Part shown: positions 1 through 5,393 of the stretch, piece by piece | How the letters are laid out: the number at the start of each line of letters is the position of its first letter | Position numbering within the stretch: position 1 is the stretch's first letter | Source of the DNA: an uncultured Variovorax sp. | GTDB taxonomy: Bacteria > Pseudomonadota > Gammaproteobacteria > Burkholderiales > Burkholderiaceae | Length of the DNA stretch: 5,393 nucleotides | Assembly (NCBI GenBank): GCA_946478645.1 | Contig: CAMLCW010000351.1 | Location: forward strand, 1 to 5,393 | Direction: 5' to 3' | Notes under the pieces: model-generated | What the model was told of the DNA's origin: nothing | Databases searched by the model: none | What the model saw: the letters and a program-made list of their open reading frames with translations, nothing else | Translations under genes and position numbers: made by a program

Positions 1-1697
1 GCGGCGCGCCCCGCCTGGCTGCCGGGGCCGCCGGCGGCCAGCGGGAAGTTGGCGCCGCCCGGCGGCTGCGCGGCCGTGCCGTAGGCCGCGTAGACGCTGC
101 TGTTGGCGGTCGGCTTGTAGACCAGGCCGAGCTTGCCCGAGATGAGGTTGTCCGAGAGCTTCAGGTTGGTCGGGGTGAGCACGCCGCTGGTGGCGTTCAG
201 CGCAGTCGCGTCGTAGCGGGTGGAGTAATGGTCGAAGCGCAGGCCGCCGGTGAGCATCCACTGCTCGTTGAACTTCACCGTGTCGAAGGCGTACGCACCA
301 ATGGTGGTGGTCTCGCCGGAGGCGGTGGCGCCGTTCTGGATGCGGTTGTAGCCGAACACGTGCGGGTTCGGCGCATACAGGTTGGCCGCGGGCCAGGCGC
401 CACTGTTGGTGATGCCGGGCACGTTGAACACGCGTGCATTCGGACCGTAGTAGCTGTTCGAATCCTGCTTCTCGCGGATCAATTCAAGGCCGGCGTTCAG
501 GCTGTGGCCGACGCTGCCGGTGTTGAACCTGGCGCTCACGTTCGTCTGGTTCGTGAAGATCGTGTTTTCCTGGTCCTTGTTGGTCGGAAGGCTGCGCGCG
601 ACGGTCCAGCCGAGCGGCAGCAGCGCGTTGGGCGTCACGAGGTTGGCCGTGCTGCTCATGAACGCGTTGAGCATGTAGTCCTGCTGGGTCTTGGCGAAGC
701 GCGTGGTGTTGCGGATCGTGACGTCCGGCGTCAGGTCGTGCTCGACGCGCGCGGTGAACATGTCGGTGCTGACGTTGTCGAAGTCCGAGCTCGTGCCGTA
801 GAAGTTGCGTGAGTCGACGCGATGCGCGGCGCTGAGGTAGCCGCGCTTCGGGTCGGGCGACGCATAGCCCGGCAGGCCGATGGTGGGCACGCCGCCGTCC
901 GGCACGTTGTTTTGCTTGACGTGCACCAGGTCGAAGTAGAAGCGCGTCGGGCTGTTCAGACCGAAGGCGAACGACGGCGCAATGCCCCAGCGCTTGTTCT
1001 TGACGACATCGCGGCCCGGCACGCCGGCGTCTTCGGCCACGGCGTTCAGGCGGAATGCGGCGCCGATGCCGTTTTCGCCGCCGAGCGCCCTGTTCCAGTC
1101 GATGCTGCCGCGCTTGAAGTCGGCGCTGCCGAAGCCGAGCGAGCCCGAGAAGCTGTTCTCGAGACCGGGCTTCTTCGTCACGAGATTGATGTGGCCGGTG
1201 GGCGAGGTGCGGCCGACGTCGGTGCCCGCGGGGCCCTTGACGACTTCGAGCTGCTCGATGTTGAAGGTGTCGCGCGAGACGGAGCCGAGGTCGCGGATGC
1301 CGTCGACGAAGATGGCGCTCGAGCTGTCGAAGCCGCGCATGAAGACGGCGTCACCGGTCGTCGTGTTCCCGTTCTCCCCGAGGAAGAAGGTGCCCACACC
1401 GGGGCTGTTGCGCAGGGCCTCGGTCAGTGTGGTGGCGCCCTGGTCGCGAATGACCTGTTCCTTGATGACCTGCACCGTCTGGGGTGTGTTCACGAGCGGG
1501 GCGGTGAACTTGACGTTGGCCGACGTGTCGGTCTTGTAGTCGGCCACCGACGAGTCCTGGACCCGGATTTCCGGCAGGGTGGACTGGGCGAATGCGGCAG
1601 GGGCCGCGATGGCCATCAGCGTTGCGGCAGCGGCGGCGCCTGAGAACGGGGCGGTGGTGCGCGCAACGGCGCGCTTGCGGGCTTTGATGTAGGCCAT
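1..1697 (-). CDS. fiu: TonB-dependent catecholate siderophore receptor, Fiu/PiuA type (C-terminus cut by window edge)
   Basis: This is an outer-membrane, TonB-gated receptor for ferric catecholate siderophores or their monomers. Translation from the ATG at 1697 gives 565 residues before the left edge; the family is about 750-760 long, so roughly the last 190-200 residues (last barrel strands, terminal aromatic residue) are missing. Residues 1-37 form a Sec signal peptide ending AFA|QS. LPEIRVQ (41-47) is a plausible TonB box. The plug follows (about 65-175), with GENGNTTTGDAVFMRG (107-122), VDGIRDLGSVSRDTF (131-145) and VVKGPAGTDVGR (152-163), nearly the wording I remember from E. coli Fiu. 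In the barrel, PDGGVPTIGLPGY (near 265-280) and QPPGG (near 545) also match Fiu. The start is supported by GGAG at 1706-1709, 8 nt before the ATG. A Fur-box-like site lies upstream. Family assignment is very secure; the exact ligand is not shown by sequence. Confidence 0.95.
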   Translation of the reverse strand, partial: MAYIKARKRAVARTTAPFSGAAAAATLMAIAAPAAFAQSTLPEIRVQDSSVADYKTDTSANVKFTAPLVNTPQTVQVIKEQVIRDQGATTLTEALRNSPGVGTFFLGENGNTTTGDAVFMRGFDSSSAIFVDGIRDLGSVSRDTFNIEQLEVVKGPAGTDVGRTSPTGHINLVTKKPGLENSFSGSLGFGSADFKRGSIDWNRALGGENGIGAAFRLNAVAEDAGVPGRDVVKNKRWGIAPSFAFGLNSPTRFYFDLVHVKQNNVPDGGVPTIGLPGYASPDPKRGYLSAAHRVDSRNFYGTSSDFDNVSTDMFTARVEHDLTPDVTIRNTTRFAKTQQDYMLNAFMSSTANLVTPNALLPLGWTVARSLPTNKDQENTIFTNQTNVSARFNTGSVGHSLNAGLELIREKQDSNSYYGPNARVFNVPGITNSGAWPAANLYAPNPHVFGYNRIQNGATASGETTTIGAYAFDTVKFNEQWMLTGGLRFDHYSTRYDATALNATSGVLTPTNLKLSDNLISGKLGLVYKPTANSSVYAAYGTAAQPPGGANFPLAAGGPGSQAGRA

Positions 1698-1731
1698 GAA
1701 TGTTTCTCCGAAAGTGGCGGCGGCGAGGACT

Positions 1732-1786
1732 CGACTGGCTGTGTCCTGGCAACGACTTTCCTTGGGAGAAACGGGCCGACTGGCTG
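1732..1786. repeat. 10-bp direct repeat in the receptor leader
   Basis: CGACTGGCTG occurs at 1732-1741 and again at 1777-1786, a 45-bp offset, both between the Fur-like site and the receptor start codon. The copies are identical, and the right copy sits inside the small hairpin at 1776-1796. This could be a paired protein-binding site or chance in GC-rich DNA. No known regulator's site is recognised. Confidence 0.4.
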
Positions 1787-1796
1787 GGTGAGTCGG
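1776..1796 (-). other. Second leader hairpin, 6-bp stem
   Basis: CCGACT (1776-1781) is the exact reverse complement of AGTCGG (1791-1796), leaving a 9-nt loop. Three bases of its right arm (1794-1796) are also the outer bases of the palindrome at 1794-1813. The two helices therefore compete for those bases and could not both form fully in the receptor mRNA. The pairing is visible; any regulatory use is inference, and the stem is modest. Confidence 0.35.
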
Positions 1797-1813
1797 TCTA
1801 TCCGGATAGACCG
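1794..1813. repeat. Perfect 20-bp palindrome upstream of the receptor gene
   Basis: The sequence CGGTCTATCCGGATAGACCG reads identically on both strands with no mismatch and no spacer. It lies 97-116 nt upstream of the receptor ATG and just downstream, in the receptor's direction, of the Fur-like site. As DNA it could be an operator for a dimeric regulator. As RNA it would fold into an 8-bp stem with a CCGG loop. If the TATCAT at 1825-1820 is the -10 box, transcription would begin near 1813, putting this hairpin at the very 5' end of the message. A perfect palindrome this long is unlikely by chance in a gap of this size. Confidence 0.7.
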
Positions 1814-1815
1814 CC

Positions 1816-1834
1816 GGGAATGATATTCATTCGC
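1816..1834 (-). promoter_or_regulatory. Fur-box-like operator with possible -10 element for the receptor gene
   Basis: The core GAATGATATTCATTC (1818-1832, plus strand) has perfect arms GAATGA and TCATTC around TAT. Over 19 bp the plus strand matches the classical Fur consensus GATAATGATAATCATTATC at 14 positions and the minus strand at 13, by hand count. It is an AT-rich island in very GC-rich DNA, about 120-135 nt upstream of a siderophore receptor start, where a Fur operator is expected. The minus strand carries TATCAT (1825-1820), a 5/6 match to the sigma-70 -10 hexamer, inside this site. Fur bound here would block it. No convincing -35 hexamer is seen at 16-18 nt spacing, so the promoter is less certain than the operator. 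Confidence 0.65.
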
Positions 1835-1849
1835 AGTTCACTTTTGGTT

Positions 1850-1881
1850 GTCGAATGTGAAATGGATGTACAACATTCGAC
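1850..1881. repeat. 9-bp inverted repeat with 14-nt spacer
   Basis: GTCGAATGT (1850-1858) is the exact reverse complement of ACATTCGAC (1873-1881). Alternative pairing is possible between GTTGT (1847-1851) and ACAAC (1870-1874). The repeat lies between the end of the reductase gene and the Fur-like site, at about the position of an upstream activator or second operator for the receptor promoter. It does not match a Fur box. A binding site for another regulator or part of a transcript 3' structure are both possible. Confidence 0.5.
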
Positions 1882-1883
1882 GA

Positions 1884-1905
1884 ATCGTTGCCTGAATGCA
1901 ACGAT
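1884..1905 (-). terminator. Stem-loop just after the reductase stop; possible weak terminator or 3' stabilising hairpin
   Basis: ATCGTTGC (1884-1891) and GCAACGAT (1898-1905) form a perfect 8-bp stem with a 6-nt loop. The hairpin begins 11 nt after the reductase stop codon in the direction of transcription. There is no run of T residues after it (TCGTCG follows), so it is not a canonical intrinsic terminator. It may stabilise the message end, pause polymerase, or partly uncouple the upstream operon from the receptor gene. Confidence 0.4.
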
Positions 1906-1916
1906 CAGGGCCCCAA

Positions 1917-3305
1917 TCAGTAAACGTCGCGGCGATACCGGCCGCTGGCCGAAAGCTCGCCCACGGCCGCATCGCCGAGGATCTGCCGCAGGGCGGCGTC
2001 CACGCCCGCCGCCATGCCCTGCAGGCTGCCGCACACGTAGATGGCCGCGCCGGCCGCGAGCCACTGCGCCAGGGCTTCTGCCGAGCGCAGGAGCTGGTGC
2101 TGCACGTAGCGGCGCTCTTCCTGGTCGCGCGAGAACACCATGTCGACGCGCTGCAGCACCCCGCTGGCCTGCCAGCCTTCGATCTCGTCGCGGTACAGGA
2201 AGTCGTGCGCCGCCTGGCGCTCGCCGAACACCAGCCAGTGCCCGCGGCTGCCCGCCGCCGCGCACGCGCGCAGGTGCGCCCGCAGGCCCGCCAGGCCGGT
2301 GCCGTTGCCGATGAGGACCAGCGGGCGCCTTTCGTTGCCGTCGAGCCGGAAGCCGCGGTGCGCGCGCAGCCGAAGCGCCACCGTGTTGCCGATCCCGAGG
2401 GTGGAGGTGAGCAGGCCCGACGCCGCGCCCAGCGTGCCATCGGCATGCTGGGCCTGTCGCACCAGCAACTGCAGTTCGCCGTCGCTGTGCAGGGAGGCGA
2501 TCGAGTAGTCCCGGGGACGCGCGGGATCGCCGGCCACCCGGACCTGCGCCAGGTCGCCGGACGACCAGGGCGGCATCGGCCCCGACTGCGGCACCAGGCC
2601 CAGCTGGAAGACGGGTGCGCCGGCGCTGCCGGGGTTGAGCAGCACGCGCGTCGCGATCCGCCAGGGCGAGAAGGATTCGGTGGCACCCTCTGCCGCGGCA
2701 TCCGCTTCGCCGCCCCAGCGCGCGTGCCACGAAGCGAGCGCGGCGGGGTCGCTGTTGTCGACCTCGATGCGCTCGAACTCGCGCACCGCACCGGCCGCGG
2801 CCAGCCATTCGTCGAGCACGCGGCCGAAACCGCAGAACGCCGCGTATTGCCGGTCGCCCAGCGCCAGCACGGCGTAGCGCAGCGTCGACAGGAGCGGCGG
2901 TGACGGCATGACCCGTTCGGCGAACACGCTCGCGCCGTCGGGTGCATCGCCCTCGCCGTAGGTGCTGGCCACGAACAGCGCGCGGCGCGTGCCGGCCAGG
3001 GCTTTAGCGTCGAGTGCGTTCAGTTCCATGACGCGGCTGGGCGTGCCGGCCGCGCGCAACTGCCGTGCGGTCTGCCAGGCGATGGCTTCGGCCTGGCCGG
3101 TCTGGCTGGCGAACAGCACCAGCACCGGCGCCGGGTCGGTGTCGTGGAGGGTTCCGGCGGCATCGGCGCGGCCCGAGAGCTCGGCGGCCTCGCGCGCGAC
3201 GGCGAACCGCCGGCGGCGCTCGCGCAGGTAGATCGATGCGCAAAGCGCGGCGTAGGCCGCCACGGTGGCGCTCGCGCCGAGCGCTCGCCAAGCCATCTCG
3301 ATCAT
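1917..3305 (-). CDS. Membrane-anchored flavodoxin/FNR-type diflavin reductase (CysJ-like, short)
   Basis: The 462-residue product should move electrons from NAD(P)H through FAD to FMN and on to a membrane or periplasmic acceptor. Residues 5-27 form one hydrophobic segment followed by RERRRR, giving a membrane anchor with a cytoplasmic catalytic part. The flavodoxin domain (about 60-195) has FASQTGQAE (65-73) as FMN phosphate loop, STYGEGDAPDG (114-124) and LALGDRQYAAFCGFG (147-161). The reductase part has RDYSIAS (265-271) for FAD, LIGNGTGLAGLR (331-342) for NAD(P)H, FGERQAAHDFLYRDEI (360-375) and YVCGSLQGM (423-431). It ends GRYRRDVY, much like the CysJ tail. CysJ is about 600 residues; the shortfall corresponds to the missing connecting domain. 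The ATG overlaps the apbE stop as ATGA, so translation is probably coupled. Databases may call it sulfite reductase alpha subunit, but no cysI is visible and the iron-uptake context argues against sulfite reduction. Confidence 0.92.
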   Translation of the reverse strand: MIEMAWRALGASATVAAYAALCASIYLRERRRRFAVAREAAELSGRADAAGTLHDTDPAPVLVLFASQTGQAEAIAWQTARQLRAAGTPSRVMELNALDAKALAGTRRALFVASTYGEGDAPDGASVFAERVMPSPPLLSTLRYAVLALGDRQYAAFCGFGRVLDEWLAAAGAVREFERIEVDNSDPAALASWHARWGGEADAAAEGATESFSPWRIATRVLLNPGSAGAPVFQLGLVPQSGPMPPWSSGDLAQVRVAGDPARPRDYSIASLHSDGELQLLVRQAQHADGTLGAASGLLTSTLGIGNTVALRLRAHRGFRLDGNERRPLVLIGNGTGLAGLRAHLRACAAAGSRGHWLVFGERQAAHDFLYRDEIEGWQASGVLQRVDMVFSRDQEERRYVQHQLLRSAEALAQWLAAGAAIYVCGSLQGMAAGVDAALRQILGDAAVGELSASGRYRRDVY

Positions 3306-4339
3306 GCCTGCACTGCTTGGGAGGCGTCGCTCGCCGCCGGCCAGCTGCGCGTGGCGTGCACGACGGGCGGCGTCGCCGCATCGCCATGCCGCACGAACAG
3401 CGCGGCGATGCCGTGCCGCTCGGCAAAGGCGAAACCATCGTCCGGGCCGAGCACCGTCAACACGGTGGCCAGCGCATCGGCCTGCATGCACTGCGCATGC
3501 AGCACCGTGACGCTGGCGAGCGCATGCGCCGCCGGCTCGCCGGTACGCGGGTCGATGGTGTGGGACCAGCTGCGGCCGTCGGCCGCGCGCCGGTGCCAGC
3601 GATCGCCCGAGGTGGCGATCGCCATGTCGGCGAGCGCGATGCTGCCCGCGGCCTGCGCCTGCCCGTCGATGCGCACGCGCCATGGCTGGCCGCCCGGGCG
3701 CCGCCCGGCGCCGCGCAGTTCGCCGCCCACTTCGAACAGCAGGTCGGCCAGGCCGAGCGCCTGCAGCGCCTCCACGCCATGGTCCACCGCAAAGCCCTTG
3801 GCGATGCCCGACAGGTCGATCTCCGCGCCACCGGGCTGCAGCAGCGTGCCTTGCGCGGGGTCGAACGCCAGGCGCTCCCACCCGGTTCGTGCACGGGCTT
3901 CGGCCAGCGCGCGAGGATCGGGCACGGCCCCGCTGCAGCCGGCGCGCGCGGCGGGACCGAAACCCCAGCAGGCGACCAGCGGGCCGACGCTCGGATCGAT
4001 CGCGCCGCCGCTGGCCTCGGCCCAATGCAGCGCGCAGGCCATCACCCGTGCGAACTCGGGCGGCAGCAGGTGCGTCGATCCCGCGGGTGCCCGGTTGTAC
4101 CGGCCAAGGGTCGAATCGGACGTCCAGTGGCTCATCTGCGCGACCACGCGGTCGAGCGACGCCTGGACGGCATCGCGGACTTCCCCCAGCGGCAGCATGC
4201 GCGGGTTGTCGAAGCGCAGCGACCAGGTGGTGCCCATCGTTTCCCCGCCAAGCTGCTGCAGCGATGCGGGGTCGGCCGCGCGCGGCGTGGCCGCGTTGGC
4301 ATAGCCGCCCGCGCGCCAGGTGCTGAACGAAATGCCCAA
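3302..4339 (-). CDS. apbE: FAD:protein FMN transferase (ApbE family)
   Basis: ApbE enzymes cleave FAD and join FMN covalently to Ser/Thr of partner flavoproteins, using Mg2+. All the usual blocks are present (numbered from TTG 4339, 345 residues): GGETMGTTWSLRF (31-43), MSHWTSDSTLGRYN (69-82), DPSVGPLVACWGFGP (115-129), IDLSGIAKGFAVDHG (174-188), FEVGGELRGAG (202-212), ATSGDRW (242-248), HTIDPRTGEP (260-269) and the metal-site block ADALATVLTVLG (287-298). The start is uncertain. TTG 4339 lies 14 nt after the DUF4198 stop but has no clear ribosome site. ATG 4237, preceded by GGCGGGGAA, would start at MGTTW and give 311 residues. Neither version shows a signal peptide or lipobox, although many ApbE proteins are exported. 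The gene sits in an operon with exported proteins and a flavin reductase. Its target is not obvious in the window and may be a PepSY or FMN-binding protein outside it. Confidence 0.93.
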   Translation of the reverse strand: MGISFSTWRAGGYANAATPRAADPASLQQLGGETMGTTWSLRFDNPRMLPLGEVRDAVQASLDRVVAQMSHWTSDSTLGRYNRAPAGSTHLLPPEFARVMACALHWAEASGGAIDPSVGPLVACWGFGPAARAGCSGAVPDPRALAEARARTGWERLAFDPAQGTLLQPGGAEIDLSGIAKGFAVDHGVEALQALGLADLLFEVGGELRGAGRRPGGQPWRVRIDGQAQAAGSIALADMAIATSGDRWHRRAADGRSWSHTIDPRTGEPAAHALASVTVLHAQCMQADALATVLTVLGPDDGFAFAERHGIAALFVRHGDAATPPVVHATRSWPAASDASQAVQA

Positions 4340-4353
4340 GGCACCAGGCCGTG

Positions 4354-5160
4354 TCAGGGCATCACTTCGAGGGTGGCGGCGTAGCTCAGCCGGCGCTGCT
4401 TGGCCTGCGGCACGGTGACCTTGTCGTCCCGCGTGCTGGCGTCGAGCCAGTACATGCCGGCGCTAGGCCAGGTGACGCTGAACTGGCCTTTGTCGTCGGT
4501 CTTGAGCTTGTGCTCTTCGAGCTTGTCGCGGTACTGCGTATTGCCTGCAGTCACGGTCACGTCGATGTCCTTGGCCGGCTGGCCGTCCAGGTGGAGCGTG
4601 AAGGTGGACTTTTCGCCCTTGACGAGGTCCGTGGGGCTGCCCGAGGCGACCAGCTCCAGCCCCTGGCCGGTGAGCCGCAGCGGCGAAGGCTTGCCGACCG
4701 TCACGAAGGTCTCGATGCGGCCCGACGACTGCGTGATGGCGAGTTCCTGTGCATCCGCCGGGATCTCCTTGCCGATGGTCTCGGCCGTGCCACGCGCGCG
4801 CTTGGCCTGGCCCGTGGCCTTGTCCTTCCAGCTCGCGAACACGCCCGCATTGACGACGGCGATGCGGTAGGTGCCCGGCGCCGAGAGCGGCACGTCGAAC
4901 ACGTTGCGCAGCTTGAGCTTGGCTTCGTTCTCGGCCTTCACCATGCTGCCGTCGGGCGCGGTGATCTGCAGGCCCTCGAGGCGAAGCGGTGCATGGTTGG
5001 CCACAAACAGGTCGTTGGACACAGCGGCGTCCACGGTCACAGTGTCGGCCTTGGAGAACACGGTCGACGAGGGCAGCAGCCAGGCATTGTGGGCCTGGGC
5101 CAGCGAGGCCGCCGACAGGGCGATGGCAAGGGCGGTGGTGCGCAGCATGAAGCGGGTCAT
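4354..5160 (-). CDS. Exported DUF4198 family protein
   Basis: This is a 268-residue secreted protein of unknown biochemical role. Residues 1-23 are a typical Sec signal peptide (MTRFMLR, hydrophobic core, AQA|H), so the mature protein should start HNAWLLPS, the usual N-terminal hallmark of DUF4198. The mature part looks like two beta-rich domains. The first is about 24-155 and includes DAAVSNDLF (44-52) and APGTYRIAV (94-102). The second is about 156-268 with a carbohydrate-binding or Ig-like pattern: TDDKGQFSVTWPSAGMYWL (221-239) and the closing RRLSYAATLEVMP. The start ATG is preceded by AAGGA (5166-5170) at 5 nt spacing. It lies 53 bp after the DUF2271 stop and 14 bp before apbE, so one operon is likely. 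Some DUF4198 proteins are annotated as nickel or cobalt uptake components (NikM-like), but only the His at the mature N-terminus hints at metal binding here. Confidence 0.9.
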   Translation of the reverse strand: MTRFMLRTTALAIALSAASLAQAHNAWLLPSSTVFSKADTVTVDAAVSNDLFVANHAPLRLEGLQITAPDGSMVKAENEAKLKLRNVFDVPLSAPGTYRIAVVNAGVFASWKDKATGQAKRARGTAETIGKEIPADAQELAITQSSGRIETFVTVGKPSPLRLTGQGLELVASGSPTDLVKGEKSTFTLHLDGQPAKDIDVTVTAGNTQYRDKLEEHKLKTDDKGQFSVTWPSAGMYWLDASTRDDKVTVPQAKQRRLSYAATLEVMP

Positions 5161-5213
5161 GAAAGTCCTTGAGGAAGCGGCGATGAAGGGATGGAGGGCC
5201 GGGCGCGGGCGAG

Positions 5214-5393
5214 TCAGGGCTTGAGCTGGAGCTTGATTTCGCCGAGCTCTTCCTTGCCGGTGCCCGCAGATTCGGTGGCGGCGGACGGCGGCCACTGGAA
5301 CGGAAGGCTCACCACCTCGCGCCCGCCCACTTCACGCGTGGCTTCCACCACGAACTTGTAGGCACCCGGGGCGAGCTTGGGCATCGCGCCCGA
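5214..5393 (-). CDS. DUF2271 family protein, C-terminal 59 residues (N-terminus beyond window)
   Basis: The frame is open from the right edge to TGA at 5216-5214. The visible tail reads PGAYKFVVEATREVGG, then REVVSLPFQWP, a low-complexity Ala/Ser/Thr linker, and GKEELGEIKLQLKP. The 'GxY...VEA.REVGGRE' pattern followed by a closing beta strand is how I remember the C-terminus of DUF2271 proteins. These are predicted periplasmic proteins commonly found beside PepSY, DUF4198 and ApbE genes. Signal peptide and core cannot be judged because they are off the window. It is followed at 53 bp by the DUF4198 gene on the same strand. The function is unknown; a role as an extracytoplasmic partner of the flavin module is inference. 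The short fragment limits confidence in the family name more than in the coding call. Confidence 0.75.
   Translation of the reverse strand, partial: SGAMPKLAPGAYKFVVEATREVGGREVVSLPFQWPPSAATESAGTGKEELGEIKLQLKP

Noticed and set aside
228..1643. Plus-strand open frames of 194 and 273 codons (228-812 and 822-1643).
   Set aside because: They lie opposite the receptor gene, whose translation matches Fiu throughout. Their Val/Ala/Arg/Gly-rich products are typical antisense shadows in GC-rich DNA.
1917..3305. Calling the reductase a true sulfite reductase alpha subunit (cysJ).
   Set aside because: It lacks the connecting domain, has a membrane anchor, no cysI neighbour is visible, and it sits in an iron-uptake context.
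1917..4025. Extended minus-strand frame of 702 codons that would fuse about 240 extra residues to the front of the reductase.
   Set aside because: The extra part is Arg/Ala/Gly-rich and runs through apbE in another frame; apbE has all family motifs. The reductase start at 3305 gives a sensible membrane anchor and an ATGA overlap.
3065..4384. Long plus-strand open frames (439 and 386 codons) opposite apbE and the start of the reductase.
   Set aside because: No recognisable family, Arg/Ala-rich low-complexity content, and complete overlap with well-supported minus-strand genes.
4351..5172. Plus-strand open frame of 273 codons opposite the DUF4198 gene.
   Set aside because: The minus-strand product has a signal peptide, a ribosome site and family hallmarks; the plus frame has none of these.
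5382..5393. SGAM at the right edge in the DUF2271 fragment as a possible ApbE flavinylation site.
   Set aside because: The acceptor motif ends in Ser/Thr, not Met. This stretch appears to be the turn before the GAYKFVVEA strand, and the context needed to judge it is outside the window.

Overview
The window looks like a chromosomal segment from a high-GC betaproteobacterium, most likely Burkholderiales (Comamonadaceae/Variovorax-like). I infer this from the roughly 70% GC coding style and the remembered character of the protein families; no search was run. All five genes lie on the minus strand and are transcribed from right to left. Both outer genes are cut by the window edges.

In transcription order the layout is as follows. 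(1) The last 59 codons of a DUF2271-family protein (5393-5214). (2) A secreted DUF4198 protein with a clear signal peptide (5160-4354). (3) An ApbE-type FAD:protein FMN transferase (4339-3302). (4) A membrane-anchored flavodoxin/ferredoxin-reductase fusion that resembles a shortened CysJ or cytochrome P450 reductase (3305-1917), overlapping apbE by ATGA. (5) A 219-bp gap holding a Fur-box-like palindrome and several unusually good inverted repeats. (6) The first 565 residues of a Fiu/PiuA-type TonB-dependent catecholate siderophore receptor (1697 to the left edge).

The parts fit an iron-acquisition locus with its own redox arm. The receptor would bring a ferric catechol siderophore or its breakdown product through the outer membrane. 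The flavodoxin/reductase would carry NADPH electrons to the inner membrane. ApbE would attach FMN to a redox partner, probably a PepSY-type membrane protein or a neighbour outside the window. DUF4198 and DUF2271 are uncharacterised exported proteins that often accompany such modules. The families are recognised from sequence; the joint role in reducing siderophore iron is inference. The gap before the receptor suggests Fur control of the receptor and a structured mRNA leader.

I see no RNA genes, mobile elements, CRISPR arrays or signs of recent transfer. Long open frames on the plus strand and in other minus frames are GC-rich shadows of these five genes.
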